This document shows, piece by piece, positions 9,461 through 17,570 of a stretch of DNA of 64,000 nt (position 1 is the first letter of the stretch; each line of letters opens with the position of its first letter). The notes under the pieces were generated by a model that was given only the letters and a program-made list of their open reading frames with translations, was not told where the DNA came from and did no database searches. Made by a program: the position numbers and the translations under genes. The DNA is from Halostreptopolyspora alba (lineage in GTDB: Bacteria; Actinomycetota; Actinomycetes; Streptosporangiales; Streptosporangiaceae), in contig RJMB01000012.1 in NCBI GenBank assembly GCA_003725585.1, forward strand, positions 1 through 64,000, written 5' to 3'.

Positions 9461-9481
9461 GGGCGGGGCGTTTTCCCGCCC
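9461..9481. terminator. hairpin between convergent genes
   Basis: GGGCGGG (9461-9467) pairs with CCCGCCC (9475-9481) across a 7-base loop. It sits between the convergent SDR and methyltransferase genes, so it could end transcription from both sides. Confidence 0.55.
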
Positions 9482-9496
9482 ACCGGCACGGAGGGG

Positions 9497-10378
9497 TCAG
9501 GGCTTGCGCAGCACCCCGCCGTACTCGTAGATGCGTTGGCGTTCCCGCGAGGCGCCGACGTAGGGGGCCACCAGCGGGTGTGGCTCGGCCAGGGCCGGCT
9601 GGTCGGGGTCGGGCCGCCAGCCGTTGATGTCGCCCAGCCCGGGATCAACGGGGTTCAGGTCCCGCAGCCAGGGATCGATTTCGGCGGGTGTGCGGGTCTT
9701 CCACGGGACCCCGAGTTCCCGGGCCATGGCGTTGCCCTCGGCGGCCACGGCGGGGTCGTCGGTCGTCACGTGCGACAGCGCGAGGAAGCTCCCCGAGGGG
9801 GTGTGGTCGAGGCAGCCACGCACCGCCCGGCGCGCGGCCGTGTCGTCGGGGATGCAGTGCGGGATGGAGAACATCAACACCCCGACCGGTCGGGAGAGGT
9901 CCAGTAGCTCCCGTGTCCGGGGCGCGTTGAGAACGGCCTCCGGGTCGGTGATGTCGGCCTGGACGAAGGCGGTCGAGGCGTCGTTGGCGAGCAGGGCACA
10001 GCCGTGGACCCGCACGATCGGATCGTTGTCGACGTAGACCACCCGCGCGTCGGGGCGAAACCGCTGGGCCACCTCGTGCACGTTGTTCTCCGTGGGAAGC
10101 CCGGAACCCAGGTCCAGGAACTGGTCGAGGCCCTCGTCCCGGGCCAGGTAACGCACCGCCCGGTACAGGAACAGCCGGTTCTGCCGCGCGATGTCCACAC
10201 ACTCCGGGTACGCTTCCACCGCCCCGGTGACGATCTGGCGGTCGACCTCGTAGTTGTCCTTGCTCCCCAGGTACAACCCGTATGCCCGGGCCGGGGTGGG
10301 CCGGTCCGTTGGGATGTCCGTCGGGGGGTCCGTCTCGGTGCCGGTGGCCTGCCGCATGAACTCGTTCGGCTTCGTCAA
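9497..10378 (-). CDS. SAM-dependent methyltransferase (PF04672 type)
   Basis: About 293 residues of the actinobacterial S-adenosyl methyltransferase family PF04672. Landmarks are ARAYGLYLGSKDNYEVDRQ at the N-terminus, the SAM-binding QFLDLGSGLPTENNVHEVA, and VVYVDNDPIVRVHG. The C-terminal ends in YEYGGVLRKP. TTG at 10378 has GGGAG eight bases upstream. A GTG at 10411 and an ATG at 10357 are alternatives. Members are common in actinomycetes; most have no known substrate. It stands alone. Confidence 0.82.
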   Translation of the reverse strand: MTKPNEFMRQATGTETDPPTDIPTDRPTPARAYGLYLGSKDNYEVDRQIVTGAVEAYPECVDIARQNRLFLYRAVRYLARDEGLDQFLDLGSGLPTENNVHEVAQRFRPDARVVYVDNDPIVRVHGCALLANDASTAFVQADITDPEAVLNAPRTRELLDLSRPVGVLMFSIPHCIPDDTAARRAVRGCLDHTPSGSFLALSHVTTDDPAVAAEGNAMARELGVPWKTRTPAEIDPWLRDLNPVDPGLGDINGWRPDPDQPALAEPHPLVAPYVGASRERQRIYEYGGVLRKP

Positions 10379-10411
10379 GGCCGCTCTCCCGGGAATCGGT
10401 CGGGGGACCAC

Positions 10412-10944
10412 GAACCGCGCCGCGGTCGGTTGGCGACAGTTTATGGGGGGAGGCTCGTCCCCGGGAAAGGCCCACGATCTTGGCCGTGGCGGGCGTTCGG
10501 CGGGGCGGGAAGAACCGGCCCCTGGTCATTCCGGTGCCCGTGGAACCGGTTGGACTTCCACCGTTGGCGTTGGCCGGATCCGGACGTCACGAACCCGCGT
10601 TCGAGTCGGCCGCCGCGACACTGGTGTTCGTCCTGGTGGTGCTGGGCACCCACGCTTCGTGGCGGTGCCCGGCACGGCGCGGCCCCCGGTTCCCGACCGC
10701 GCGGACCCACCCACCACAACCGCGCCCGGCCGGGTACGGCCGGGCCGGGGTCGGAGCCGGACCGGCCGGTACCGGGGTGGAACGCGCGAGATCACCACGG
10801 GGGCCAGGGGCGGGACGGATCGCCGGTGGCACGGCGGCCCGGCTCCACTGGTGCGGGGGTTCTCCGCACACGAACCGCGCCCGGGGCACGTCTGTGGCCC
10901 CGCGTGCCACCGGCGATCGGGAGTTCACGGTCGCGCGCCTCTCG
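10412..10944. other. 533-base gap without a supported gene
   Basis: Very GC-rich DNA between the methyltransferase start and the symporter stop. Several open frames cross it, but all are arginine/proline-rich and overlap one another, as expected from shadow frames. Short inverted GGCC-rich repeats occur around 10740-10780; I cannot assign a function. Confidence 0.4.
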
Positions 10945-12459
10945 TCACCGTTCCGGCGAGGGTCGCCGCTCGGGTGAGTCGGTGGGGAGCGGTTCCCCGG
11001 AGGCCGGCGCGGGGCGCAGCAGCGACCCGACCGTCGCGACCGCGACGTTGGCCACCAGACCGACCACCCCGGCGTGCACCCCGTGGAACGTGTCGACACC
11101 GGAGAGGGCCATGCCTCCGGCGATCACCGAGCCGACGACCATTCCCCACAACACGGATGCGGCGGACATCCGGCTCCAGTAGAGCCCCAGGATGAACGCC
11201 GGCGCGATCTGGATCAGCAGCTCGAACTTCAGCACGAAGATGTTGACCAGGAGCGTGGGTGGGTTCCAGGCGATCAGCAGCAGCGCGGCGACCGCGACGA
11301 TGCCGCACACCTTGCCCGCGAGCAGGGCGGTTCGTTCGCTGGCACGCGGGGCGACGTGCTGTTGGATGACGTCCTTGGACACGATGGCGGAGAAGGCGAG
11401 CAGGACCGAGTCGGCCGTGGACACGATCGCCGCCACGACCCCGCCGAACAGCAGGATCATCATCACGTAGAAGAACGGGTTGATCCCGGCGACGTCGTTG
11501 GCGATCCGGCCCACCAGCTGCTCGGACTCGCCCTCGGACAGCCCCGGGTACAGCTGGATGGCGATGATCCCCACCAGGAACACGACCGCCGTGGTGATCA
11601 GCGGCATCCAGGCCATGCGGGACAGGGAGCGCCGCAGGGTGCTCTCACTCTCCGCGGCGTAGATGCGTTGGATCGCGTGGGGGTAGACGGCCGCGCCGAT
11701 GCCGACCAGAACCAGGATCGACAGCCAGCTCACCGACCCTTCGGTCGACGGGGTGGCCACCTTGTCGGGTTCGGCGGAGATCACGTGGCCGAACGTGTCC
11801 CCCAGGTCGCCGCCGGCCAGGTGGAGCCCACCGGCGACGAGGACGAACACCCCCAACAGCAGGGCGATCCCCTGCATGACGTCGGTGAAGGCGACCGCGC
11901 GCATCCCGCCGAGCCAGGAGTAGGCGAGCATGACGGCGACGAAGCCGAGCATCGCCATCTGGTAGGGCACCGTGCCTCCCGTGAGGCCCGAGATGCCGTG
12001 CCCCATGGCGATGAGCTGCTCCAGCAGGAAGTTGCCCAGGGCCCACAGCATGAGCAGGGCGGCGAGCAGGGACACCGCCGGGGAGGCGAACCGGTGGCGC
12101 AGCCAGTCAGTGGGGGTGATGAACCGCTCTCGCCGCGCGATCCGGTTCAGGCGCGGGGCGAAGAGCAGGTAGCCACCGATGATGACGGTCATGAACATGA
12201 CCGACTGCCACCACTCGAACCCCATCCGGTAGGCGGAGGGCGCGTAGCCCACGATGTTGTTCCCGCTGTACTGCGTGGCGTACAGCGTGAAGAAGAGGAC
12301 GAGGATGCCCAGGTGCCGGCCGGCGAGGTAGTAGTTCTGCATGTCGTCGCGTACGCCGGGCCGGCGGCGGCTCACCCAGAACCCGATGCCGAGCATCATG
12401 AGGGCGTAGACGCAGAGCACGATGATGCCGGGCGCTCCGGCGAACGTCAGCTGTTCCAC
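10945..12459 (-). CDS. sodium:solute symporter (SSS/SLC5 family)
   Basis: A 504-residue integral membrane protein with about 13 hydrophobic segments. It shows the SSS signatures NYYLAGRHLG and TQYSGNNIVGYAPSAYRMGF in the first helices, and YSWLGGMRAVAFTDVMQG in the middle of the chain. Such carriers import an organic solute with Na+. The C-terminal tail is charged and cytosolic. It is followed upstream (three-base gap) by a small two-helix protein, a pairing usual for monocarboxylate or pantothenate-type SSS carriers. Substrate is not deducible. Confidence 0.88.
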   Translation of the reverse strand: MEQLTFAGAPGIIVLCVYALMMLGIGFWVSRRRPGVRDDMQNYYLAGRHLGILVLFFTLYATQYSGNNIVGYAPSAYRMGFEWWQSVMFMTVIIGGYLLFAPRLNRIARRERFITPTDWLRHRFASPAVSLLAALLMLWALGNFLLEQLIAMGHGISGLTGGTVPYQMAMLGFVAVMLAYSWLGGMRAVAFTDVMQGIALLLGVFVLVAGGLHLAGGDLGDTFGHVISAEPDKVATPSTEGSVSWLSILVLVGIGAAVYPHAIQRIYAAESESTLRRSLSRMAWMPLITTAVVFLVGIIAIQLYPGLSEGESEQLVGRIANDVAGINPFFYVMMILLFGGVVAAIVSTADSVLLAFSAIVSKDVIQQHVAPRASERTALLAGKVCGIVAVAALLLIAWNPPTLLVNIFVLKFELLIQIAPAFILGLYWSRMSAASVLWGMVVGSVIAGGMALSGVDTFHGVHAGVVGLVANVAVATVGSLLRPAPASGEPLPTDSPERRPSPER

Positions 12460-12462
12460 GTC

Positions 12463-12708
12463 TCAGTCCTCCTCGCCGTCGTCCGGGGTTTCCCACTGTG
12501 TCCGGCACACCCAGCTGAGGAAGCCGCACAGGACGACCGAGCCGGCCAGGGTGACCAGCGACCACAGGGGCAGGCCGAACACGATGGGGTGGATGGTTTC
12601 CGGCGGCCAGTACCACGGGACCGAGACGAGGATGATGGCGGCGAGCACGACCCAGATCCACGGTTTGCGGATGGGTTCCCGAGGTTGGCGCGGTGACGGG
12701 CGGTTCAC
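12463..12708 (-). CDS. small two-helix membrane partner of the symporter
   Basis: An 81-residue protein beginning at GTG 12708, chosen because AAGAGGAGAG sits immediately upstream; an in-frame ATG at 12756 lacks a ribosome site. It has a basic N-terminus and two hydrophobic segments, WIWVVLAAIILVSVPWYW and PLWSLVTLAGSVVLCGFLSWV, and an acidic tail. It lies three bases before the symporter start. Small YhdT/DUF3311-like proteins commonly accompany SSS transporters, probably as assembly subunits; I cannot place it in a named family with certainty. Confidence 0.75.
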   Translation of the reverse strand: MNRPSPRQPREPIRKPWIWVVLAAIILVSVPWYWPPETIHPIVFGLPLWSLVTLAGSVVLCGFLSWVCRTQWETPDDGEED

Positions 12709-13247
12709 TGCTCTCCTCTTGGGTTGACGGGGGATCTTGGGGCGATTGTGGCCCATGACCGGAATGTGGCCTACATCCGGTTCTCGTGGTGCATAGCAGC
12801 ACTATCGGAGCGCTCGGGGCAACCCCCTGGGGAGGGCGAATTTCTCCATCTCCCGCAGGTCACCCGGAGTCCGGGTAGTGGAGCGCGGGGATCGCGCCGG
12901 GCGGGGAGGTGGGTCCGGCTCGCGTCAGCGTTCCGACGCGTTCGGCGCGCTCATGAGAGTGGGGCGCGACGTGGGGAGTTCCCAGGTGTTCGGGCTTGTC
13001 GCTGCTGTAGGGCCACACTCGCTGGCTCTGGGGGCGCGGTGACCCCCGAAGGCCGACCAGTCGGGATGGCCGTGCCGGTCCCAACGTCAGTTACCGGGAG
13101 CGGTGTGCGGTGACGATGAGCGTGCCCAAGTGGTCGAACTCCGGGGCGGGCTCCACCCGCACCTCGTGGACGTGGTGGGCGGCGGGGTGGGGTCCCGCGT
13201 GGCCGTGTCGGGGGTGGCACGGCCACGCGGGGTTCGCGCGGGGGTGG
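12709..13247. other. 539-base gap without a supported gene
   Basis: The first 100 bases are the promoter region of the symporter operon. The remainder is His/Pro/Arg-rich in every frame. One minus-strand frame ending at 13091 has a short protein-like tail (EFDHLGTLIVTAHRSR) but no credible start, so I leave it unannotated. Confidence 0.4.
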
Positions 13248-13499
13248 TTATTCGAAGGGGCTGCGCCACACCACCGGGGGTGGGGTGGCGGTGGGGGTGG
13301 GTGCCACGCAGACCAACGTTGTAACCCCGCAGGTGGCGCTGTGGATGGGATGGCCCTCCAGGGTTTCCCCGCGCCGATGGACGGCCACCCCCTTGGCGGC
13401 GGCCCAGGCGCGGAGGTGGGCCATGTCGGCCACCTGGCGGATCTCGCAGTAGGTCGTGGCCGTGGCCGGGGTGGTGTTCGGGGTGGTGTTGGGGGTCAC
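13248..13499 (-). CDS. hypothetical small protein
   Basis: An 83-residue protein, ATG start overlapping the stop of the upstream gene (13496-13499). The middle, CEIRQVADMAHLRAWAAAKGVAVHRRG, reads like a compact helical domain, followed by a threonine/proline-rich tail. It is the last member of a run of four overlapping minus-strand genes. I do not recognise a family. The translational coupling and the uninterrupted frame support it as real. Confidence 0.6.
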   Translation of the reverse strand: MTPNTTPNTTPATATTYCEIRQVADMAHLRAWAAAKGVAVHRRGETLEGHPIHSATCGVTTLVCVAPTPTATPPPVVWRSPFE

Positions 13500-13741
13500 T
13501 GGCCCACCCCCGGGTTCTGGCGGGTCTGGTGCTCACGCATGAACTGTCGGGCGGTGTGGAGGTGTTCGGCCACGGTGTCCAGCCAGGCGAGTTGGGTGTC
13601 GTGGTCGGTGTCGCCGGGCCACAGTTCCACCTCGAAGCCGGGGGCCAGTCGCAGCGTGATCGCCCGAGGACGGGCATCGACCAGGGCCACTTCATCGGGG
13701 TGGGGCTGCCACAGGGTGGCCTCCCGTGGGCACCGGCTCAC
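13496..13741 (-). CDS. hypothetical small protein
   Basis: An 81-residue acidic protein containing DARPRAITLRLAPGFEVELWPGDTDHDTQLAWLDTVAEHLHTARQFM, which suggests a beta hairpin then an amphipathic helix. Its ends overlap both neighbours by four bases, so it is translationally coupled to the helix-turn-helix gene before it and to the small protein after it. No family recognised. Confidence 0.6.
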   Translation of the reverse strand: MSRCPREATLWQPHPDEVALVDARPRAITLRLAPGFEVELWPGDTDHDTQLAWLDTVAEHLHTARQFMREHQTRQNPGVGQ

Positions 13742-13977
13742 CGCTGGCCCTCCTCCCTGGTCGGTGTGGGTTCTCCCGTCTGGAGTAGGGCGCGGATCTG
13801 GGCGGCGTGGAAGCGGGGGTGGCCGCCGGGGGTGCGGATGGCGGCGAGCCGCCCGGTGCGTACCCAGGTGAGCACGGTCTCGGTGGAGACGTGCAACAAC
13901 GCGGCGACCTCCTTGACCGTGACCAACGGTTCGGCCTCGTGAACCAAGGACGACGATCCCGGCTTACGTGTCGTCAT
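13738..13977 (-). CDS. BldC/MerR-like helix-turn-helix protein
   Basis: A 79-residue DNA-binding protein. Residues 19-65 form a winged helix of the excisionase/BldC class (VTVKEVAALLHVSTETVLTWVRTGRLAAIRTPGGHPRFHAAQI). The HPRF signature and recognition helix are intact. BldC-like proteins bind DNA cooperatively; excisionases use the same fold in mobile elements. It lies second in a four-gene overlapping operon divergent from a Scr1-type regulator. Whether it regulates that promoter or is left from an integrated element is not clear. Confidence 0.82.
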   Translation of the reverse strand: MTTRKPGSSSLVHEAEPLVTVKEVAALLHVSTETVLTWVRTGRLAAIRTPGGHPRFHAAQIRALLQTGEPTPTREEGQR

Positions 13978-14405
13978 TTGGGCACTCCCGTCAGGGTCAG
14001 CCCCGCCGGCGGGGTGGTTTCCGGGGTGGACAGTGGGGCCGAGGGGGCCGGTGGGGTGTCCTTGGGTGGGGTGTGCCCGGTGGTGCCGTCATGGTCGAGG
14101 CGTAGGACCACACCCCGGCGCGGGCGGCTCACCCGCACCGCGGCGGTGGCCCGCCGCTCGGCCCGCCGCCGGGCGCAGTGGGCCATGTCCAGCACGTAGG
14201 GGCGGACCATCCCCGCCTGTGCCTCGACCTCGTAGGCGGGCGGGGCTTCGGTGACCGGCAGGGGTGGGGCATAGGGACGCACCCGCGCCGTCGCACGAAC
14301 ACGGGCACGGCTGCGGGTTGGGGCAGGGCGGGGGCGGGTGTGCCGCTCGACGTAGCTGGCGAGTATCGGCGTCACCGCACCCACGAACAGGGACAGATAC
14401 CGCAT
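13974..14405 (-). CDS. hypothetical protein, first gene of small-gene operon
   Basis: A 143-residue protein starting at ATG 14405 (MRYLSLFVGAVTPILAS), preceded by AAGGGGG. The N-terminus is a single hydrophobic segment. An arginine-rich stretch follows, then a region EVEAQAGMVRPYVLDMAHCARRRAERR, and a Pro/Thr-rich tail. The stop overlaps the next start by four bases. No family recognised. It may be membrane anchored. Confidence 0.55.
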   Translation of the reverse strand: MRYLSLFVGAVTPILASYVERHTRPRPAPTRSRARVRATARVRPYAPPLPVTEAPPAYEVEAQAGMVRPYVLDMAHCARRRAERRATAAVRVSRPRRGVVLRLDHDGTTGHTPPKDTPPAPSAPLSTPETTPPAGLTLTGVPK

Positions 14406-14556
14406 AGGTCCCCCTTGGGATCGGGCCGCTGGGTGGGCGGCAAGTGCATCGGGTAGGACCATGCTTACGCATCTCATCGAAATCTGCAATGCTAAACGTA
14501 TATCTGATGGCTATAATCATTGCCAATCGCTAACAACGACTTAAGAGGTGCGTGAA
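14406..14556. promoter_or_regulatory. AT-rich divergent promoter island
   Basis: Bases 14460-14545 are far poorer in GC than anything around them. A perfect TATAAT (14512-14517) lies 39 bases before the ATG of the Scr1-type regulator. No strong -35 hexamer is visible at normal spacing. The base composition and the placement between two accessory operons suggest a transferred or regulator-bound promoter. Confidence 0.55.
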
Positions 14557-15462
14557 ATGTCTGATTCGGTGTCGTCCCGCGTAGGATCAGAACAAGTCCA
14601 AGCATCCAACCCAGGGAGTGACGACGTGGCCGGTGGCAGCCCGACCGTCAGGCGCAGGCGTCTGGCGCGAAAGCTCCGTGAGCTGCGCGAAGCGACGAAC
14701 CTGACGTCAGATCAGGCCACGAAGAAGGCGGGGTTCTCGCGCGGCAAGCTCACACGCATGGAACGCAACGAGTGGATGTTGCCGGACCCGGAAGACATCG
14801 CAAAACTCCTCGACGTCTACGAGGTCACCGACCCTGAGATGCGAGAGGCGTACATGACCCTGGCGCGGCAGTCTCGCCAGAAGGGGTGGTGGGTCGGCTA
14901 CAAAGATGTACTCGGCAACGGTGCCTACGTTGGTCTGGAGACCGAAGCGGGGACCATCCGCACCGTAGAGACTCTGCTGATCCCCGGACTGCTGCAAACC
15001 GAGTCTTACGCTCGGGCTGTGATTCGTGGCCACGGCGTCACCGATGAAGAAACCATCCTCCGCCGCGTCGAAGCTCGGATGTTGCGTAAGCAGATCCTCG
15101 CCCGACCGGATGCCCCGAAACTGTGGGCGATCGTAGACGAAGCGGCACTGCTAAAAGTGACACCTGACCTCACGGACCAGCTGCAACACCTACTGGACGT
15201 TCAGCGTCCGAATCTGCGCATCCAGGTACTACCGAACCGGCTGGGACCACACGCAGTCATGCCCGGTGGGTTCACCATCCTGGACTTCGCAGATGATCCA
15301 AGCGTGGTCTACCTGGAGAGCAGCGGCCTGAACACGTTGTTCTTGGAGGAGGATGACGACATAAAGCAACACGAGTTGCTGTATGACTACGCCCAATCAG
15401 CGGCACTCTCCGTGGATGACTCACGTGAGTTCATCCGGGGAGTGCTGAACTCTCTGACCTAA
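14557..15462 (+). CDS. Scr1-type XRE helix-turn-helix regulator
   Basis: A 301-residue cytosolic regulator. The N-terminal XRE domain lies at about residues 30-85 (LARKLRELREATNLTSDQATKKAG, then SRGKLTRMER). A DUF5753-type ligand/partner domain fills the C-terminal part (ETLLIPGLLQTESYARAVI, then RPNLRIQVLPNRLGPHAVMPGGFTILDF). ATG 14557 has AAGAGG upstream; an in-frame GTG lies nine bases earlier. It is followed 11 bases later by a DUF397 gene. In actinomycetes such Scr1-Scr2 pairs form regulator/antagonist modules. Confidence 0.9.
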   Translation: MSDSVSSRVGSEQVQASNPGSDDVAGGSPTVRRRRLARKLRELREATNLTSDQATKKAGFSRGKLTRMERNEWMLPDPEDIAKLLDVYEVTDPEMREAYMTLARQSRQKGWWVGYKDVLGNGAYVGLETEAGTIRTVETLLIPGLLQTESYARAVIRGHGVTDEETILRRVEARMLRKQILARPDAPKLWAIVDEAALLKVTPDLTDQLQHLLDVQRPNLRIQVLPNRLGPHAVMPGGFTILDFADDPSVVYLESSGLNTLFLEEDDDIKQHELLYDYAQSAALSVDDSREFIRGVLNSLT

Positions 15463-15473
15463 GAAGGACTGAC

Positions 15474-15668
15474 ATGCTCGATGTTTCCCGCCTGACCTTC
15501 CGCAAGAGTTCCTACAGCTCCGCGACACAAGAGAACTGTGTCGAGGTCGCCGAGGCCCCCGGAGCGTTCGCCGTTCGCGACTCGCAACATCCGGACGCTG
15601 GAGTTCTCTCTTTCCCCGTGGCCGAGTGGCGCGCGTTCCTCGACAAGGTGAAGCGCGATCACCTGTAA
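15474..15668 (+). CDS. DUF397 protein (Scr2-like)
   Basis: A 64-residue DUF397 protein with all hallmarks: FRKSSYSS, NCVEVAEAPG, FAVRDSQ, and SFPVAEWRAFLDKVK. It is co-transcribed with the Scr1-type regulator 11 bases upstream, with AAGAAGG before its ATG. DUF397 proteins bind and counteract the XRE partner. A strong terminator follows directly. Confidence 0.9.
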   Translation: MLDVSRLTFRKSSYSSATQENCVEVAEAPGAFAVRDSQHPDAGVLSFPVAEWRAFLDKVKRDHL

Positions 15669-15681
15669 TCAAGCCCACGAA

Positions 15682-15713
15682 GAAGCCCCCGGCGAAGAAT
15701 CGCCAGGGGCTTC
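15682..15713 (+). terminator. rho-independent-like terminator
   Basis: GAAGCCCC (15682-15689) pairs with GGGGCTTC (15706-15713), and GGCGA with TCGCC inside, closing an AGAA loop. One mismatch (C15690/A15705) interrupts the stem. It follows the DUF397 stop and may also serve the convergent methyltransferase gene. Confidence 0.75.
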
Positions 15714-15785
15714 GACGTGCATACCCGATGCATTTCCCGTCGCGAGTCTAACCCCGCCACGGTGTCCCCGGCCAGACGCCATCCC

Positions 15786-16931
15786 TCAACCCCCCGACAC
15801 CACCTGTCCGGGCTCGTCGATCCATATCCGCTGGCCATCGGGGGTAACCGTGAGCCCGAACCGGGTGTGCTCCGGCCGCCCCGCCCTTCGCCACCACGTA
15901 TGGGCGGCGGACAGCTCATCGAACAACGCCCGCGCACCGTGCTGGCACACCCGATACCCCCCGCTCCTTTCCGGGGTGACTCGCCACGACGCCCACGACC
16001 CGGAGTCGGCATCCATCAGATACACCGTGAACCGCCCCGTGGCCGGATCGTCGTGGTCATGGACCACGGTCGACCTCATCCCCGGCACCCCAAGACCGAT
16101 AGCGAAAGACGCGTCGAAATCCCCCACGGGCTCATACGGATGCAGGCTGGTCGTGGTCTCGGTGTACTCGTGCTCGGCCAGGACCCGGTCTTCCACCGCC
16201 CCGTGCGAAGGGCGCTGCCCACGCACCCACATGAACGCCGTGTCCCCTCCGAAGCGGCCAGAGGCGGTGCCGTCGTCGGCCACGTGAAGGTGTAGCAGGG
16301 CGCCGGAGTGAAACGCCGTGCCGAATGGGGTGAGGATCCGTCCCCCGGGTCGGGTCTGCTCCACCCACGGGTAGGGGATCCGCTGTACGGCAGCTGTGGC
16401 GATCACCCGGTCATAGGGGCCACCCGGCGAATACCCATTCTCGCCATCGCCGACAACGGTCGCCACCGAGGAACACCCGGCCTCGGCCAGTGCGGCGCGC
16501 GCCCCTTCGGCGAGATCGGCGTCGATCTCCACCGTGGTGACGTTACCCGCTCCGACCAAGCGCGCGATCAGTGCGGCGTTGAATCCGGTCCCCGTCCCGA
16601 TCTCCAGCACACGCTGCCCCTCGGAGAGCTCGGCGGCCTCCAGCATCGTGGCGACCACGCTGGGCATCGACGCCGTCGAGGACACGTAACCGCTCCCACC
16701 CGGTCCACCGTCGTCAAGCTGCACAGCCACCGGAGCGTCGCGGTAGCACGCCTCCAACCACGCGTCGGGGGCCGTGCGCCGGTCCAACGCGATGGGCTGG
16801 CCATCGGATTCACCGCGAACCCAGATCTTCCCGGGCAGGAACACGTGGCGGGGGACGGCGTGGAACACGGAGCGCCAGGCCGCAGGGAGTTCCTCGGCCA
16901 GGCGCGCCTGGTGTTCCTCAGTCGTCGTCAT
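15786..16931 (-). CDS. PIMT-type O-methyltransferase with C-terminal extension (RiPP-associated)
   Basis: A 381-residue homologue of protein L-isoaspartate O-methyltransferase. The SAM-binding motif VLEIGTGTGFNAALIARLVG lies near residue 105, the post-motif GDGENGYSPGGPYDRVIATAAV near 150, and the PIMT-like TPFGT later. Repair PIMTs are about 210 residues. This one carries roughly 150 extra C-terminal residues, as do PIMT homologues from lanthipeptide, lasso peptide, graspetide and imiditide clusters. Those methylate a chosen Asp so that it cyclises to aspartimide. Its ATG lies within the last codons of a 39-residue Asp-rich gene, so the two are translationally coupled. That peptide is the likely substrate. 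Confidence 0.85.
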   Translation of the reverse strand: MTTTEEHQARLAEELPAAWRSVFHAVPRHVFLPGKIWVRGESDGQPIALDRRTAPDAWLEACYRDAPVAVQLDDGGPGGSGYVSSTASMPSVVATMLEAAELSEGQRVLEIGTGTGFNAALIARLVGAGNVTTVEIDADLAEGARAALAEAGCSSVATVVGDGENGYSPGGPYDRVIATAAVQRIPYPWVEQTRPGGRILTPFGTAFHSGALLHLHVADDGTASGRFGGDTAFMWVRGQRPSHGAVEDRVLAEHEYTETTTSLHPYEPVGDFDASFAIGLGVPGMRSTVVHDHDDPATGRFTVYLMDADSGSWASWRVTPERSGGYRVCQHGARALFDELSAAHTWWRRAGRPEHTRFGLTVTPDGQRIWIDEPGQVVSGG

Positions 16932-17037
16932 CGCGTTCGTGTTTCCCACCGCCGGAGCCGCCATCGTCCGGGGTGGGGGGAGGTGGTGGTTGGTCCTTGT
17001 GCCCATCCCAGCGGGACGGATCGTCATGTCGGCCCAT
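16918..17037 (-). CDS. 39-residue Asp-rich peptide, probable imiditide-like precursor
   Basis: This short gene starts at ATG 17037 behind a perfect AGGAGG five bases upstream. It encodes a 39-residue hydrophilic peptide: MGRHDDPSRWDGHKDQ, a Pro5 tract, then Asp-Asp-Gly-Gly, a Gly-rich run and a terminal KHERDDDD. Its last 14 bases overlap the start of the PIMT-type methyltransferase, in another frame. Asp11-Gly12 (in RWDGH) and Asp25-Gly26 are sites where aspartimide forms easily. In the imiditide class of RiPPs a charged short peptide plus a single PIMT homologue make up the cluster; the arrangement matches. No leader or protease motif is obvious. No other modifying enzyme is adjacent. Confidence 0.7.
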   Translation of the reverse strand: MGRHDDPSRWDGHKDQPPPPPTPDDGGSGGGKHERDDDD

Positions 17038-17332
17038 CGCGACCTCCTGAAGTTCGGGGGACGCTCCACCACGAAAGTAATTCCACGGTCGCGCACTGTC
17101 AGCGGTGTCAGGGGAACGGCCGGATCCGGACGCCCCGAATGAGCGGTATCAGCGCTCGTGTGTCGGATATTCGGGGAAACCACTAACCACGTACGGCATC
17201 GCCGCCGCACGGGAGACAGACGAGACCGCCGGCTCCGCACGCGTCCTCGGTCACCTCCGCGCTGTCGCGACGTCGCGGCGGGAGTCGATCGAGGGCATGG
17301 AACACCAACCCACGAAGCTGGAGGGACCGACC

Positions 17333-17518
17333 GTGCACCCATCCGAACTGAGCTTCCGCAAGTCCAGCTATTCGAATCCGCAGAACTGCGTCGAGGTCGC
17401 CGACCTGCCCGAGGGGGCCGCCATCCGGGACTCCAAGCGCCCGGAAGTCGGCCCCCTGTCGTTCCCCACCATCGAGTGGCGCGCGTTCCTCGACAGCGTG
17501 AAGGGGGAACAGCTCTGA
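17333..17518 (+). CDS. DUF397 protein
   Basis: A 61-residue DUF397 protein (LSFRKSSYSNPQNCVEVADLPEG, then SFPTIEWRAFLDSVK). GTG 17333 has CTGGAGGGA upstream and gives the usual family length; ATG 17297 is an alternative. It is divergent from the peptide/PIMT pair and has no XRE gene beside it, so it may antagonise the Scr1-type protein at 14.6 kb or a regulator elsewhere. Confidence 0.85.
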   Translation: MHPSELSFRKSSYSNPQNCVEVADLPEGAAIRDSKRPEVGPLSFPTIEWRAFLDSVKGEQL

Positions 17519-17530
17519 TTCCCCCGAACA

Positions 17531-17570
17531 GCGTTGATCCCCTCGGGCGTGGGGCCGAGGGGATCAACGC
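17531..17570 (+). terminator. perfect 16-bp stem terminator
   Basis: GCGTTGATCCCCTCGG (17531-17546) is fully complementary to CCGAGGGGATCAACGC (17555-17570) with an 8-base loop. It lies 12 bases after the DUF397 stop. No T-run follows, which is normal for high-GC actinomycetes. Confidence 0.8.

Noticed and set aside
10412..10944. Several open frames of 90-390 codons in the gap before the symporter
   Set aside because: All are mutually overlapping, Arg/Pro/Gly-rich frames with no motif and no ribosome site.
13091..13230. Minus-strand frame ending EFDHLGTLIVTAHRSR
   Set aside because: Only about 25 residues look protein-like; upstream the frame is His/Pro-rich, with no start and no ribosome site, and it would overlap the 83-residue gene.
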